A stretch of DNA of 64,000 nucleotides. Source: Exiguobacterium sp. 9-2 (GTDB lineage: Bacteria > Bacillota > Bacilli > Exiguobacteriales > Exiguobacteriaceae). Positions 31,818 through 39,964 of this stretch are shown in pieces. Each line of letters starts with the position of its first letter. Position 1 is the stretch's first letter. The DNA lies in contig NZ_CP142850.1 of NCBI RefSeq assembly GCF_036287235.1, positions 212,001 through 276,000 of the forward strand, in the 5' to 3' direction. Under the pieces are notes generated by a model. That model was not told where the DNA came from. It saw nothing but the letters and a program-made list of their open reading frames with translations, and ran no database searches. Position numbers and translations under genes: made by a program.

Positions 31818-33564
31818 GCTGGTTCTCCTTTCTGACTTCAATGGGAAGGCGAATTGTAATCGTCGTTCCGTTTTGACCGTCACTCGTGATCGTAAACTGT
31901 CCTTTTTCACCGTACAGGCTTCGAATCCGTTCTGCCGTATTGAATAACGCGGTACCGGTACCAGAAGATGGAACGACTTCTCGACCGAGACGAGCAAGGC
32001 GAGAGGCTTCAATCCCGCGTCCGTTATCGACGACTTCGAGGTAAAGTTGATCTGCCTCACACCATGCCGTCACCCCGACATATCCCGTCTGCTCATTCAA
32101 AAAAGCATGAAGGAACGCATTCTCGATCAACGGTTGTAAGATAAACGGTGGAACGAGTAAAGACGTCGTCTCTTCCGCTAAATCGATATCGAGGAACGGT
32201 CGATTTGGAAAACGAGCAGCTTCAAGGGATGTATACGCTTCGATATGCTCGAGTTCCTTTTGGAGCGGAATTTTCGTCGAGCGTGCTCCTTGGAGGTTAC
32301 TACGGAAAAACGTTGATAATTCGAGCAACAATGTCCGTGCCTGTTCGACATCCGTTCGGCACAGTGCATAAATCGTATTGATGGCATTGAACAGGAAGTG
32401 TGGATGAATTTGTGCTTCGAGTGCCCGGATCTCGGCATCCTTCAGTAAATCAGCTTGGCGCTGTGCGTTCCCGAGTGCCAGTTGTGTAGAAAACAGTTTT
32501 GCTAATCCTTCAATGAGTTCGACTTCCACGGCGTCGAGCAATTCGGCGTGGGGATAGTAGACTTTTAACGTCCCGATCGTCGTTTCCCCGACGATGAGCG
32601 GAGCGATGATGCCCGCTTGAAGTGGGCAATCCGTTACGGGACAGCCGATATCGAGTCGTTCCGTCACAAGACGAACTTGTCCATCCTGTAAGACATGTTC
32701 GGTTGGTTTTGTCGTCCAGTGACTACCTGCTTGATGGTGATCACTTCCGATGCCAAGGTGAGCAAGGATAACGGATTGATCCGTCAAAGAGACGGCTTCG
32801 GCTCGTGTTTGCTGCAACAGAATTTCCGCGACAGCTTCTGCCGTATGGATATGTAGACCACGCGTCAGGTGCGGAAGCGTCAAATCGGCGATATGCAACG
32901 ACCGTTCTGCTTCTCGTGCACGGACGGTTTCTTCTTCTCGCGCAGCAAGGCGGATGATCGATAAAAATAACCAGACGCCAAGGACGTTAATGAGTGTCAT
33001 CGGCAAGAAGATAAACTGGACGAGTTCAACAGCCGCGTCAAAGGGGCGGGCGAACAGTAAAATCAATGACATTTCAAATAGCATCAAAAAAGCGGTCAGA
33101 CAAACAGGTAACAATGCTTGGCTGCCGAGTCGGTCACGCCAGTAAGGGCGAAGTAATCCACTGACACCACCGGCAATGACGGTCGAAAGCGTACAAGCAA
33201 ATGCTGTGAACCCGCCGAGGGAATACCGATGAATCCCGACGATCAGTCCAGTCATCAATCCACCAAGCGGACCAGCGAGTAACCCACTGATGACAACGAT
33301 CATCGTTCGTGTATTCGCGATTGCCGATGTTCCGTCGACCTCTTCGAGCCAAGCATGGGGCAAGAATTCTGCTAAGTCGACTTTGACCCCTGTATAGTTA
33401 CTTAAGATCCCATACGTCGCAAAAAACAGGACGAGGACACGGAATTGCCAACCTGCTTCCGGTTGACGCAACAAGCGTCGCGTTGGTCCCCACTGGGCGA
33501 GGATGAACGCTAAGATGATCATGATACCAAGTCGCTCGAGTAAAAAAGGAATCAGTTCCAACAT
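31798..33564 (-). CDS. lytS: LytS family sensor histidine kinase
   Basis: Membrane sensor kinase of 588 residues. The first 200 residues form the 5TM-5TMR_LYT module (starting MLELIPFLLERLGIMIILAFILA), a GAF domain lies at about 220-360, and a HisKA-7TM-like kinase follows with ALEAQIHPHFLFNAINTIYALCRTD (phosphoaccepting His in QIHPHFLFN) and the ATP lid with VVDNGRGI. The start has GGAGGAA at eight bases. In Bacillus LytST and in E. coli BtsSR, kinases of this family respond to external pyruvate and drive pyruvate transporter genes; here the neighbour is cstA. A cre-like site lies 25 bases upstream of the start. Confidence 0.93.
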   Translation of the reverse strand: MLELIPFLLERLGIMIILAFILAQWGPTRRLLRQPEAGWQFRVLVLFFATYGILSNYTGVKVDLAEFLPHAWLEEVDGTSAIANTRTMIVVISGLLAGPLGGLMTGLIVGIHRYSLGGFTAFACTLSTVIAGGVSGLLRPYWRDRLGSQALLPVCLTAFLMLFEMSLILLFARPFDAAVELVQFIFLPMTLINVLGVWLFLSIIRLAAREEETVRAREAERSLHIADLTLPHLTRGLHIHTAEAVAEILLQQTRAEAVSLTDQSVILAHLGIGSDHHQAGSHWTTKPTEHVLQDGQVRLVTERLDIGCPVTDCPLQAGIIAPLIVGETTIGTLKVYYPHAELLDAVEVELIEGLAKLFSTQLALGNAQRQADLLKDAEIRALEAQIHPHFLFNAINTIYALCRTDVEQARTLLLELSTFFRSNLQGARSTKIPLQKELEHIEAYTSLEAARFPNRPFLDIDLAEETTSLLVPPFILQPLIENAFLHAFLNEQTGYVGVTAWCEADQLYLEVVDNGRGIEASRLARLGREVVPSSGTGTALFNTAERIRSLYGEKGQFTITSDGQNGTTITIRLPIEVRKENQHAHLVD

Positions 33565-33588
33565 ATGTATTCCTCCATTCGAGTTAAG

Positions 33589-33602
33589 TGTAAACGCTCG
33601 CA
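33589..33602 (-). promoter_or_regulatory. cre-like CcpA site upstream of lytS
   Basis: TGTAAACGCTCGCA on the plus strand matches TGWAANCGNTNWCA with one mismatch. The site is nearly palindromic, so strand is not meaningful. It lies 25 bases before the lytS start, within the likely promoter or early leader. Confidence 0.6.
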
Positions 33603-33626
33603 AAACGAAGGGCAATGCTGATAAAC

Positions 33627-33665
33627 AAAAAAGCCGTACTCCCTCTAGTGGAGAGGAAGTACGGC
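33627..33665 (-). terminator. Rho-independent terminator of folE2
   Basis: Stem GCCGTACT with inner CCTCT/AGAGG and AGTACGGC, followed on the minus strand by a T run. It ends a few bases before the folE2 stop codon. Confidence 0.88.
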
Positions 33666-33673
33666 GAGCTTGC

Positions 33674-34579
33674 TTATTGTGCGTCTTTATCGAACGTGAT
33701 GCGTGCGATTGCATCATGTTGATGAATCGTTTCTTCGTTGCGACATTCGACGTAGAACGAAGCAATTGGATCCATTTCGTATAGGTCAGCAGCAATCAAG
33801 CGCACCATGTCTTCTACGAAACGTGGATTTTCGTATGCCATCTCTGTCACGCGTTTTTCATCCGGACGTTTGAGTACCGGGTGAAGTGGGGCAGAAGCAT
33901 TTGATTCAGCCGCATCAAGCAATGATTGTTTCCAGTCAAAGTCTTCTGCTTCATCACGTAACGAAGCTTCCATCGTGACGTAGCCACGTTGGTTGTGGGC
34001 ACTGTACTCGCTGATTTCTTTCGAACATGGGCAAAGTGTCGTGACGTTGATCGTCAAGCCGACAGATAATGTCGCTTCATTCGTTTCCGTGTTGACGCTG
34101 ACCGTTTGCCATACTTCGGCATTCATCAACCCACTAAGTCCCGTTGCAGGTGCTTTACGTGTAAAGAACCATGGGTAACGGATCGTCAATTGACCTTCTG
34201 TTTGTTCCATACGGTCCGCTAAATCACGCGCGAATTGAATAAGTGATTCATTCGTAACTGTCCAACCTTCGTTATGGTATTGATCAAGTTGTTCCGTTAA
34301 GCGACTCATGTTGATCCCTTTACGGTCTTGTACGAGTGACGTCGACAACTCGAACGTTGCGACTGTCGCTTGTGTTTTGTCCCCGTCTTGGATGACGACA
34401 GGATGTTTAACGTTTGAGATTCCAACAGCGTCAAGTGCGAACAGGAAGTTCTTCGGTGTATTTTGCAAGTCGACCATTTTATCTTTTTCAGTCGGTTTTG
34501 TTCCTTTGATTGGTGGTACCGAACCGAACAGCTTATGGCGCTCTTCTTTCGTTGGTAACGTAATCGGGTAGGTAGACAT
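33674..34579 (-). CDS. folE2: GTP cyclohydrolase FolE2 (type IB)
   Basis: Converts GTP to dihydroneopterin triphosphate, the first step of folate synthesis, using a non-zinc metal site. The 301-residue protein contains VTTLCPCSKEISEYSAHNQRGYVT with the conserved Cys, and FVEDMVRLIAADLYEMDPIASFYVECRNEETIHQHDA, both typical of the FolE2/MptA family. I chose ATG giving MSTYPITLPTKEERHKLFG. Bacillus folE2 is induced on zinc starvation through Zur; I looked for a Zur palindrome upstream and did not find one. Confidence 0.93.
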   Translation of the reverse strand: MSTYPITLPTKEERHKLFGSVPPIKGTKPTEKDKMVDLQNTPKNFLFALDAVGISNVKHPVVIQDGDKTQATVATFELSTSLVQDRKGINMSRLTEQLDQYHNEGWTVTNESLIQFARDLADRMEQTEGQLTIRYPWFFTRKAPATGLSGLMNAEVWQTVSVNTETNEATLSVGLTINVTTLCPCSKEISEYSAHNQRGYVTMEASLRDEAEDFDWKQSLLDAAESNASAPLHPVLKRPDEKRVTEMAYENPRFVEDMVRLIAADLYEMDPIASFYVECRNEETIHQHDAIARITFDKDAQ

Positions 34580-34903
34580 ATTTATGGGCCCCTTTGTCCT
34601 TTTGTAGTGTTTCAATAGTAATAACATGACAGGAATGCTAGAGACGAGCAAGTCTGATGATTCCGCAAATGTGTTTCATCGTTTCATTACTAAAGTGTTG
34701 TCTTGAATTTTATCACGAACGTTCGATAAACGAAACTCGCACGACTTAAAATCGACACATTCCATAGCCGGAGGAATAACATGCTTGCAATCGGGTACAT
34801 TATCCTATAGTATATGTTCAGGTGAACGTGTAATTATTGTTTTTGTCATAGTCATACAATGTATTTTTGATTTTACAGATAGTCAGAGAAAGGGATGACA
34901 GAG
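34580..34903. promoter_or_regulatory. folE2-terC divergent intergenic region
   Basis: The 324-base region holds no gene I can support. It contains a ten-base palindrome CGAACGTTCG (34716-34725), a possible promoter for the first TerC gene (TTGCAA at 34785-34790, TATAGT at 34806-34811, spacing 15), an inverted repeat GTTCAGGTGAAC just after it (34816-34827), and a nine-codon reading frame (34781-34810) behind GGAGGAATAAC. No yybP-ykoY manganese riboswitch was recognised, although such switches often precede TerC genes. Confidence 0.35.
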
Positions 34904-35761
34904 ATGGATTGGCAGTTATTACTTCAATATGCCTGGGTCGTACTCGTCTTGATCGCGCTTGAAGGATTACTTTCGGCAGATAATGCACTCGTACTCGCGG
35001 TCATGGTTAAGCACTTACCAGGAGAACAACAAAAGAAAGCACTTTTTTATGGATTAGCTGGAGCATTCGTTTTACGGTTCGCGGCACTGTTCGCGATTTC
35101 ATTCCTCGTCGATATTTGGCAAATCCAAGCACTTGGAGCAGCGTACTTGCTCATCATGGGATTACGGCATATTTATAAGACCGCTAAGGCAAGGAAACTC
35201 GGTGAGAATCATGGCGCCGAAAATGAACTCGATGCAGAGCCGAAGTCGGAAGAGCCAGTTTCAAAAGGTGAATTCTGGCGGACAGTCGCGAAGATTGAAT
35301 TCGCTGACTTAGCATTTGCTGTCGATTCGATTCTTGCTGCAGTTGCTTTAGCAGTCGCACTTCCGAACTGGGGATCGGGCGAAATCGGTGGTTTGAACAC
35401 CGGTCACTTCATCGTCATCTTAACGGGTGGTTTAATGGGTGTTGTCCTCATGCGTTTCGCGGCCCGTGTCTTCGTGAAATTACTTGCAGAACGTCCAGGT
35501 CTTGAAACAGCAGCCTTTGCAATCGTTGCCTGGGTCGGTGTGAAGCTAGCTGTTCTTGCGCTCGAACATCCGAAATACCATGCATCAATCGAAGGAACAG
35601 TCTTCGAAGCCTTAAAACTTCCGGAAGGATTTGCTCACAGTACACCGTGGCAAGCATTCTTCTGGACGGTCATGGTCGGTCTTGCCCTTTGGGGTTGGTT
35701 CTCTTCACCAAAAACGAAAGCAAATCCAGATGCTGAAAAGAAAGTTGATCAAAACTTATAA
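34904..35761 (+). CDS. TerC family integral membrane protein, copy 1
   Basis: Membrane protein of 285 residues with about seven to nine segments. The two half signatures LEGLLSADNALVLAVMVKHLP and EFADLAFAVDSILAAVALAVALP contain the Asp residues typical of the TerC/Alx family, whose members are linked to manganese export and metalation of secreted proteins. An acidic hydrophilic loop (about 98-120) separates the halves. I prefer the second ATG (MDWQLLLQ) because AGAAAGGG lies nine bases before it. A paralogue lies next in the same orientation, separated by a terminator. Confidence 0.88.
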   Translation: MDWQLLLQYAWVVLVLIALEGLLSADNALVLAVMVKHLPGEQQKKALFYGLAGAFVLRFAALFAISFLVDIWQIQALGAAYLLIMGLRHIYKTAKARKLGENHGAENELDAEPKSEEPVSKGEFWRTVAKIEFADLAFAVDSILAAVALAVALPNWGSGEIGGLNTGHFIVILTGGLMGVVLMRFAARVFVKLLAERPGLETAAFAIVAWVGVKLAVLALEHPKYHASIEGTVFEALKLPEGFAHSTPWQAFFWTVMVGLALWGWFSSPKTKANPDAEKKVDQNL

Positions 35762-35768
35762 GAAATGG

Positions 35769-35797
35769 AACGATCCGTCGATGACGGGTCGTTTTTT
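35769..35797 (+). terminator. Rho-independent terminator between the TerC paralogues
   Basis: AACGATCCGTC, loop GAT, GACGGGTCGTT, then T residues. Confidence 0.85.
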
Positions 35798-35925
35798 GGT
35801 GTTAGGTTTTCTTAAACAATGGGAATAAAACACAAGGTTAAGTACTTCAGTCGAGCTTTCATCTTTTTCTTTCCGATCGACCGGCATATAATGAATAGAC
35901 TGAACAAAAAAGGGGATTCGTTAGT

Positions 35926-36690
35926 ATGGATATTGGATTAATTACACAGTATGCGACCGTCGGGCTCGTACTGATTATTTTGCAAGGGTTATTATCTGCC
36001 GACAATGCGATGGTCATGGCTGTCCTAGTCCGACCGTTACCAGACGATCAGCGTAAAAAAGCACTTTTCTATGGTCTCGTCGGGGCACTCGTCTTACGTT
36101 TCGTCGCAATCTTCTTTGCCTCGTACCTAGCGACGATTTGGGAGCTTCAGGCACTCGGAGCGATATACCTCTTTTACGTGGCGTTTAAAGGAATCGTTGA
36201 GGCACGATCGAATAAACACCAAGTACCGGACTCGATTGCTTCACAAAAAGCCTCACCGAATTTTTGGTGGACGGTTGTTAAAGTCGAATTCTCTGATTTA
36301 GCGTTCGCTGTCGACTCGACACTTGCCGCTGTCGCCATGGCAACGACACTGCCGATGATCGGAGGAACGATTGGTGGTCTGAATACAGGTCAATTCTGGG
36401 TCGTCTTCTTCAGTGGGATCATTGGTCTCGTCATTATGCGTTACTTTGCGAGTTGGTTCGTTGTCTTGCTCCAAAAGCGACCAGGTATCGAAGAAGCAGC
36501 GTTTTGGCTTGTCGCTTGGGTTGGCGTAAAACTCGTCGTCATGACACTTGCGCATCCGTCAATCGACGTCTTGCCGCATGAGTTTCCAGAGAGTACACTA
36601 TGGCAAACGATCTTCTGGGTCGTACTTGCCCTGATTTTAATCATTGGTTGGTTCCGTAGCGGAAGTAGTTCAACCAAATCAGCAAAATAA
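35926..36690 (+). CDS. TerC family integral membrane protein, copy 2
   Basis: Paralogue of the preceding protein, 254 residues, clearly from a tandem duplication: LQGLLSADNAMVMAVLVRPLPDDQRKKALFYGL and EFSDLAFAVDSTLAAVAMATTLP repeat the same motifs. The internal hydrophilic loop is shorter and less acidic than in copy 1. It has its own promoter region (TATAAT at about 35889) and is preceded by a terminator, so the two copies can be expressed separately. Metal specificity is unknown; AAAAAAGGGG precedes the start. Confidence 0.88.
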   Translation: MDIGLITQYATVGLVLIILQGLLSADNAMVMAVLVRPLPDDQRKKALFYGLVGALVLRFVAIFFASYLATIWELQALGAIYLFYVAFKGIVEARSNKHQVPDSIASQKASPNFWWTVVKVEFSDLAFAVDSTLAAVAMATTLPMIGGTIGGLNTGQFWVVFFSGIIGLVIMRYFASWFVVLLQKRPGIEEAAFWLVAWVGVKLVVMTLAHPSIDVLPHEFPESTLWQTIFWVVLALILIIGWFRSGSSSTKSAK

Positions 36691-36741
36691 TACAATGGCG
36701 GGCAGGGTACTCTCTGTCCGTCTTTCGTTAGGAGAGATTTT

Positions 36742-37875
36742 ATGCAAAACGGTAATTTCATTCGGATGCTGACGCGGATGCAAAACGTTCCACGGTGGGA
36801 TGAATATGCACCACGTTTTCCGGATAACGCAGCCAGTCATAGCTTTCGTGTTGCCTTATTCAGTTTGATGGCAAGCTATTTAGAAGAAGCAGACGGACAA
36901 ACACCAGTCGACCGCCTGACATTGCTCGGAAAAGCCCTATTCCATGACATGAACGAGGTCATCACCGGACCAATCAAACACCGGACGAAAAAAGAGCCAA
37001 CGCTACATGCACACATTCAGGCAATGGAACAACAGGCGAGTGAACAGCTCGTCGCCTTACTCTCGAAGTCGCTTCAACCAGCCTTTACGACGTATCTTGT
37101 TCATGCAGAAGATGATTCACCGGAAGGACGAATCGTTGAAGCCATCGATACGTTTGATGCGATGTTATATGCACGCCGGGAAGCACGGATGACAGAGTCC
37201 GTCTTTTTCGAACAAAAAGCAGCGGAATTACAGGCTGTTCTGGAACGACACCCACTCGTTTCAATCCGTCGCTTGACACAATCCGTCATGGAAGAGGACG
37301 AGATGTCTCATTTTATCGAAAACGTCTTGATGATGGATACGATTCGGCGCTGGAAAGGACGTTTTAATACGATTGATGATAACGACGCGACACATGCGTT
37401 TCGAGCAGCTTCGCTTGGTATCTTCAATGGATTGATTGAATCAGAAAAATACGGCGTCACGATCGACATTGAAGAAGTCGTCTCTCGTCTCTTGTGCCAT
37501 GATCTCGTTGAAGGAACGACAGGAGATGTTCTTGGACCTGTCAAACATGCGACGCCGGTCACGGCAGCAGCCTTCGAAGCTTATGAACGGGCAGAAGGAG
37601 AGACGTTGATCAACAATTTACCAGAAGACATCCGAGCACCGTTCCGTCGATTCGTCGTTGAAGCAAAAGACGAGACGTACGAAGGGCAAATGGTCGATGT
37701 GATCGATAAACTCGATGCGTTGATCAAAATGAACATGGAACGAAAGTTAAATGGTGTCGAGTATGAGACCGGTTATCGGGCCCAACTCAAAAAGGTACAG
37801 ATGACATATGAAAATCCATCGGTCGTCTTTTTCCTCGCTTATGTCTTGCATGATTTGGATTACGTGACGTCATGA
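36742..37875 (+). CDS. Tandem-HD hydrolase (two fused YfbR-like domains)
   Basis: Metal-dependent phosphohydrolase of 377 residues formed of two HD domains in a row. Domain 1 (about 1-185) has ASHSFRVA, LFHDMNEVITGPIKH and IDTFDAML; domain 2 (about 190-377) has ATHAFRAA, LCHDLVEGTTGDVLGPVKH and IDKLDALI. Both thus keep the His, His-Asp and Asp ligands. RWDEYAPRF and RWKGRF precede the motifs as in YfbR 5'-nucleotidases, which act on deoxynucleoside monophosphates as single-domain dimers. The fusion would build that dimer in one chain. The MFS exporter gene overlaps its stop by four bases, which links the two. Confidence 0.85.
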   Translation: MQNGNFIRMLTRMQNVPRWDEYAPRFPDNAASHSFRVALFSLMASYLEEADGQTPVDRLTLLGKALFHDMNEVITGPIKHRTKKEPTLHAHIQAMEQQASEQLVALLSKSLQPAFTTYLVHAEDDSPEGRIVEAIDTFDAMLYARREARMTESVFFEQKAAELQAVLERHPLVSIRRLTQSVMEEDEMSHFIENVLMMDTIRRWKGRFNTIDDNDATHAFRAASLGIFNGLIESEKYGVTIDIEEVVSRLLCHDLVEGTTGDVLGPVKHATPVTAAAFEAYERAEGETLINNLPEDIRAPFRRFVVEAKDETYEGQMVDVIDKLDALIKMNMERKLNGVEYETGYRAQLKKVQMTYENPSVVFFLAYVLHDLDYVTS

Positions 37876-39074
37876 CAAAGACGACGATGACACCAGGCCG
37901 CTTGACGTTGATCTTGATCCTCGGTTCACTCGCTGCACTAGGACCGCTCTCGATCGACATGTATCTACCTGCTTTTCCGGATATGTCACGCTCGTTTGAT
38001 GCGAGTGCGTCACTGATCCAATTGAGTTTGACGGCTTGTATGCTCGGAATGGCGCTCGGACAATTGATCGTTGGTCCGCTCAGTGATGTTCGTGGACGTA
38101 AGCGTCCGTTAATGATTGCTTTACTTGCGTATCTGCTCGCTTCTCTTGCGTGTGCGATGGCACCAACGATTGAAGTGTTGATTGCGCTGCGCTTCATCCA
38201 AGGGGCAGCCGGAGCGTCAGGAATTGTCATTTCCCGGGCAATCGTTCGTGATCTATTCGAAGGACCGGAATTAACGCGGTTCTTTGCTGCCTTGTCCCTC
38301 GTCAACGGAACGGCACCGATTCTAGCACCCGTCATCGGGGGACAGTTGCTTCGGTTCGGTGACTGGCATTTTGTCTTTTACTTGCTGGCGATTTTAAGTA
38401 CGTTGATGTTGCTCGCTGTTGCACTGCGTTTGCCGGAAACACTTCCACTCGAAAGACGCGTTGAAGGGAATTTGACGACGACGTTGAAGACATTCGGACG
38501 TTTGTTGACGGACCGTGTCTTCATCGGCTATGCGTTTGCGCAAGCATTCGTCATGGGCGCGATGTTTGCCTACATCTCCGGTTCACCGTTCGTCTTACAA
38601 AATATTTATGGCGCTTCGCCGCAACAGTTCAGTTTTTTGTTCGGCTTAAACGGAATCGGAATCATTTTAGCGGCTCAAATCGCTGGACGTCTTGCTGGTC
38701 GAGTTGATTCAGAACGTCTGATGCGAATCAGCTTGACGGTTGTTGCGAGTGCAAGTATCTTTTTGTTCCTCGCTTTAACGTTAACGGACCAATTGATTTT
38801 CGTCATGATTCCACTTTTCTTCGTCGTCTCAAGCGTTGGTTTGATCTCAACGCTCGGTTTTACCTTAGCGATGCAAAACTACGGAGCAACGGCTGGAAGT
38901 GCCTCGGCACTTCTTGGTTTACTCCCGATGCTCGTCGGTTCGCTCGTGTCACCACTCGTCGGCATCATGGGGGAGCAATCGGCCGTTCCGATGGGGCTGA
39001 TTATCATGACGCTTGATTGTTTGGCACTCGTCCTTTATTACGGACTAATCGTCCGACGTCCCGACCGCTCATAA
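37872..39074 (+). CDS. Bcr/CflA-type multidrug efflux MFS transporter
   Basis: Drug/proton antiporter of 400 residues with twelve segments. The N-terminus LILGSLAALGPLSIDMYLPAFPDMSRSFDASASLIQLSLTACMLGMALGQLIVGPLSDVRGRKRPL is the DHA1 Bcr/CflA pattern, and RFIQGAAGASGIVISRAIVRDLF is the antiporter motif C region. Substrate unknown. Its ATGA start overlaps the tandem-HD gene, which is an uncommon pairing. A terminator follows. Confidence 0.9.
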   Translation: MTKTTMTPGRLTLILILGSLAALGPLSIDMYLPAFPDMSRSFDASASLIQLSLTACMLGMALGQLIVGPLSDVRGRKRPLMIALLAYLLASLACAMAPTIEVLIALRFIQGAAGASGIVISRAIVRDLFEGPELTRFFAALSLVNGTAPILAPVIGGQLLRFGDWHFVFYLLAILSTLMLLAVALRLPETLPLERRVEGNLTTTLKTFGRLLTDRVFIGYAFAQAFVMGAMFAYISGSPFVLQNIYGASPQQFSFLFGLNGIGIILAAQIAGRLAGRVDSERLMRISLTVVASASIFLFLALTLTDQLIFVMIPLFFVVSSVGLISTLGFTLAMQNYGATAGSASALLGLLPMLVGSLVSPLVGIMGEQSAVPMGLIIMTLDCLALVLYYGLIVRRPDRS

Positions 39075-39090
39075 ATACTTGTTAGTCAAA

Positions 39091-39125
39091 AACGTTTGTC
39101 CTATTTATGGGACGAACGTTTTTTT
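39091..39125 (+). terminator. Rho-independent terminator after the MFS gene
   Basis: AACGTT and GTCC arms pair to GGAC and AACGTT around TATTTATG, then T residues. Confidence 0.85.
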
Positions 39126-39158
39126 ATTTAATGAAAGGAAAAGAAATGGAATTCATTT

Positions 39159-39185
39159 TGAAACATTTTCTAGATGGTTTGCGTA
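39159..39185 (+). promoter_or_regulatory. SigW-like promoter of the flotillin operon
   Basis: TGAAAC, 17 bases, CGTA. The ECF sigma factor SigW of Bacillus reads TGAAAC, about 16 bases, CGTA, and its targets include the flotillin operon yuaFGI. The -35 is exact. It ends 41 bases before the first gene. Confidence 0.7.
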
Positions 39186-39225
39186 GAAGAGGGAGAAAGC
39201 CAGTACTTCAGAAAGGAGTGGAGCG

Positions 39226-39453
39226 ATGAAACAGGAGTTGCCGCGTGAACGAGAACCGTCGATTGAGGCAAGATTAGCACGTCATTTTGCCGCGCAAAAA
39301 AAATACTTACGTCGTCAAGAAGAGGCGATTGATCAGCGAGACAAAGAGTTGGCTCGTTTATTGTATGAAGAAAACCGGACTGCGTATCAGCGGGCTTATC
39401 ACGAACTGTATGGTTCACATCCTTACATCGAGGTGAACGAAAATGGACGTTAG
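39226..39453 (+). CDS. Small hypothetical charged protein, first gene of the flotillin operon
   Basis: Soluble protein of 75 residues, rich in Arg, Glu and Lys, with a predicted long helix (about 11-60: SIEARLARHFAAQKKYLRRQEEAIDQRDKELARLLYEENR, heptad-like). No hydrophobic segment. I do not know the family. AGAAAGGAGTGGAG precedes the start, and the stop overlaps the next gene by eleven bases, so it is a true member of the operon. It may be a cytoplasmic partner of the NfeD-like or flotillin protein; that is inferred from position only. Confidence 0.72.
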   Translation: MKQELPREREPSIEARLARHFAAQKKYLRRQEEAIDQRDKELARLLYEENRTAYQRAYHELYGSHPYIEVNENGR

Positions 39454-39964
39454 TACACTTTATTTATATGCGTTAGCGGCCGCTGCTTGTGGTGTGTTTG
39501 TGTCCATCCTATTCTCAGACGTCATTCCGGGTGTCGATCAAATTTTCCATCCTACGTTGATCTTATCTTTCGTCATCATCACGTCAGCGATCGGCTTCGG
39601 ACTCGAACAACTGAGTCCGCTTGGTTCAATTTTGATTTTGATCATCAGCAGTGTCATCGCGTTGTTGGTGACGACGCTGATGCATATTTTTTTGTTCGTT
39701 CCGATGGCACAAGCCGAACAGTCGCTTGGATTTTCGGAACAGATGCTAGAAGGGCGTAGCGCAACCGTCATCGTGCCGATTCCGACTGAAGGATATGGTG
39801 AAATTTTACTTGATGACGTCTCAGGACGTGTATCGAAGTCAGCCGTCCTGTTTGAAGGTCCTGCCTTACCACAAGGAACAAAAGTACTTGTTATCGAGAT
39901 TAAACAAGGCGTCGCGTCTGTCGTGACGTACCCCCAACAATGGAAAAAGGAGATGTTTACATGA
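39443..39964 (+). CDS. NfeD-like membrane protein (YuaF type)
   Basis: Membrane protein of 173 residues with three or four hydrophobic segments (about 5-25, 36-52, 58-82) followed by a C-terminal OB-fold-like domain (about 103-165: GRSATVIVPIPTEGYGEILLDDVSGRVSKSAV..VLVIEIKQGVASVV). This is the short NfeD1b layout, which lacks the ClpP-like protease domain and is always found beside flotillin genes. The start overlaps the upstream small gene and its stop overlaps floT by four bases. In Bacillus the partner YuaF affects membrane fluidity together with flotillin. Confidence 0.87.
   Translation: MDVSTLYLYALAAAACGVFVSILFSDVIPGVDQIFHPTLILSFVIITSAIGFGLEQLSPLGSILILIISSVIALLVTTLMHIFLFVPMAQAEQSLGFSEQMLEGRSATVIVPIPTEGYGEILLDDVSGRVSKSAVLFEGPALPQGTKVLVIEIKQGVASVVTYPQQWKKEMFT

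Noticed and set aside
34716-34725. CGAACGTTCG as a LexA box
   Set aside because: The Gram-positive LexA site needs four bases between GAAC and GTTC; here there are none.
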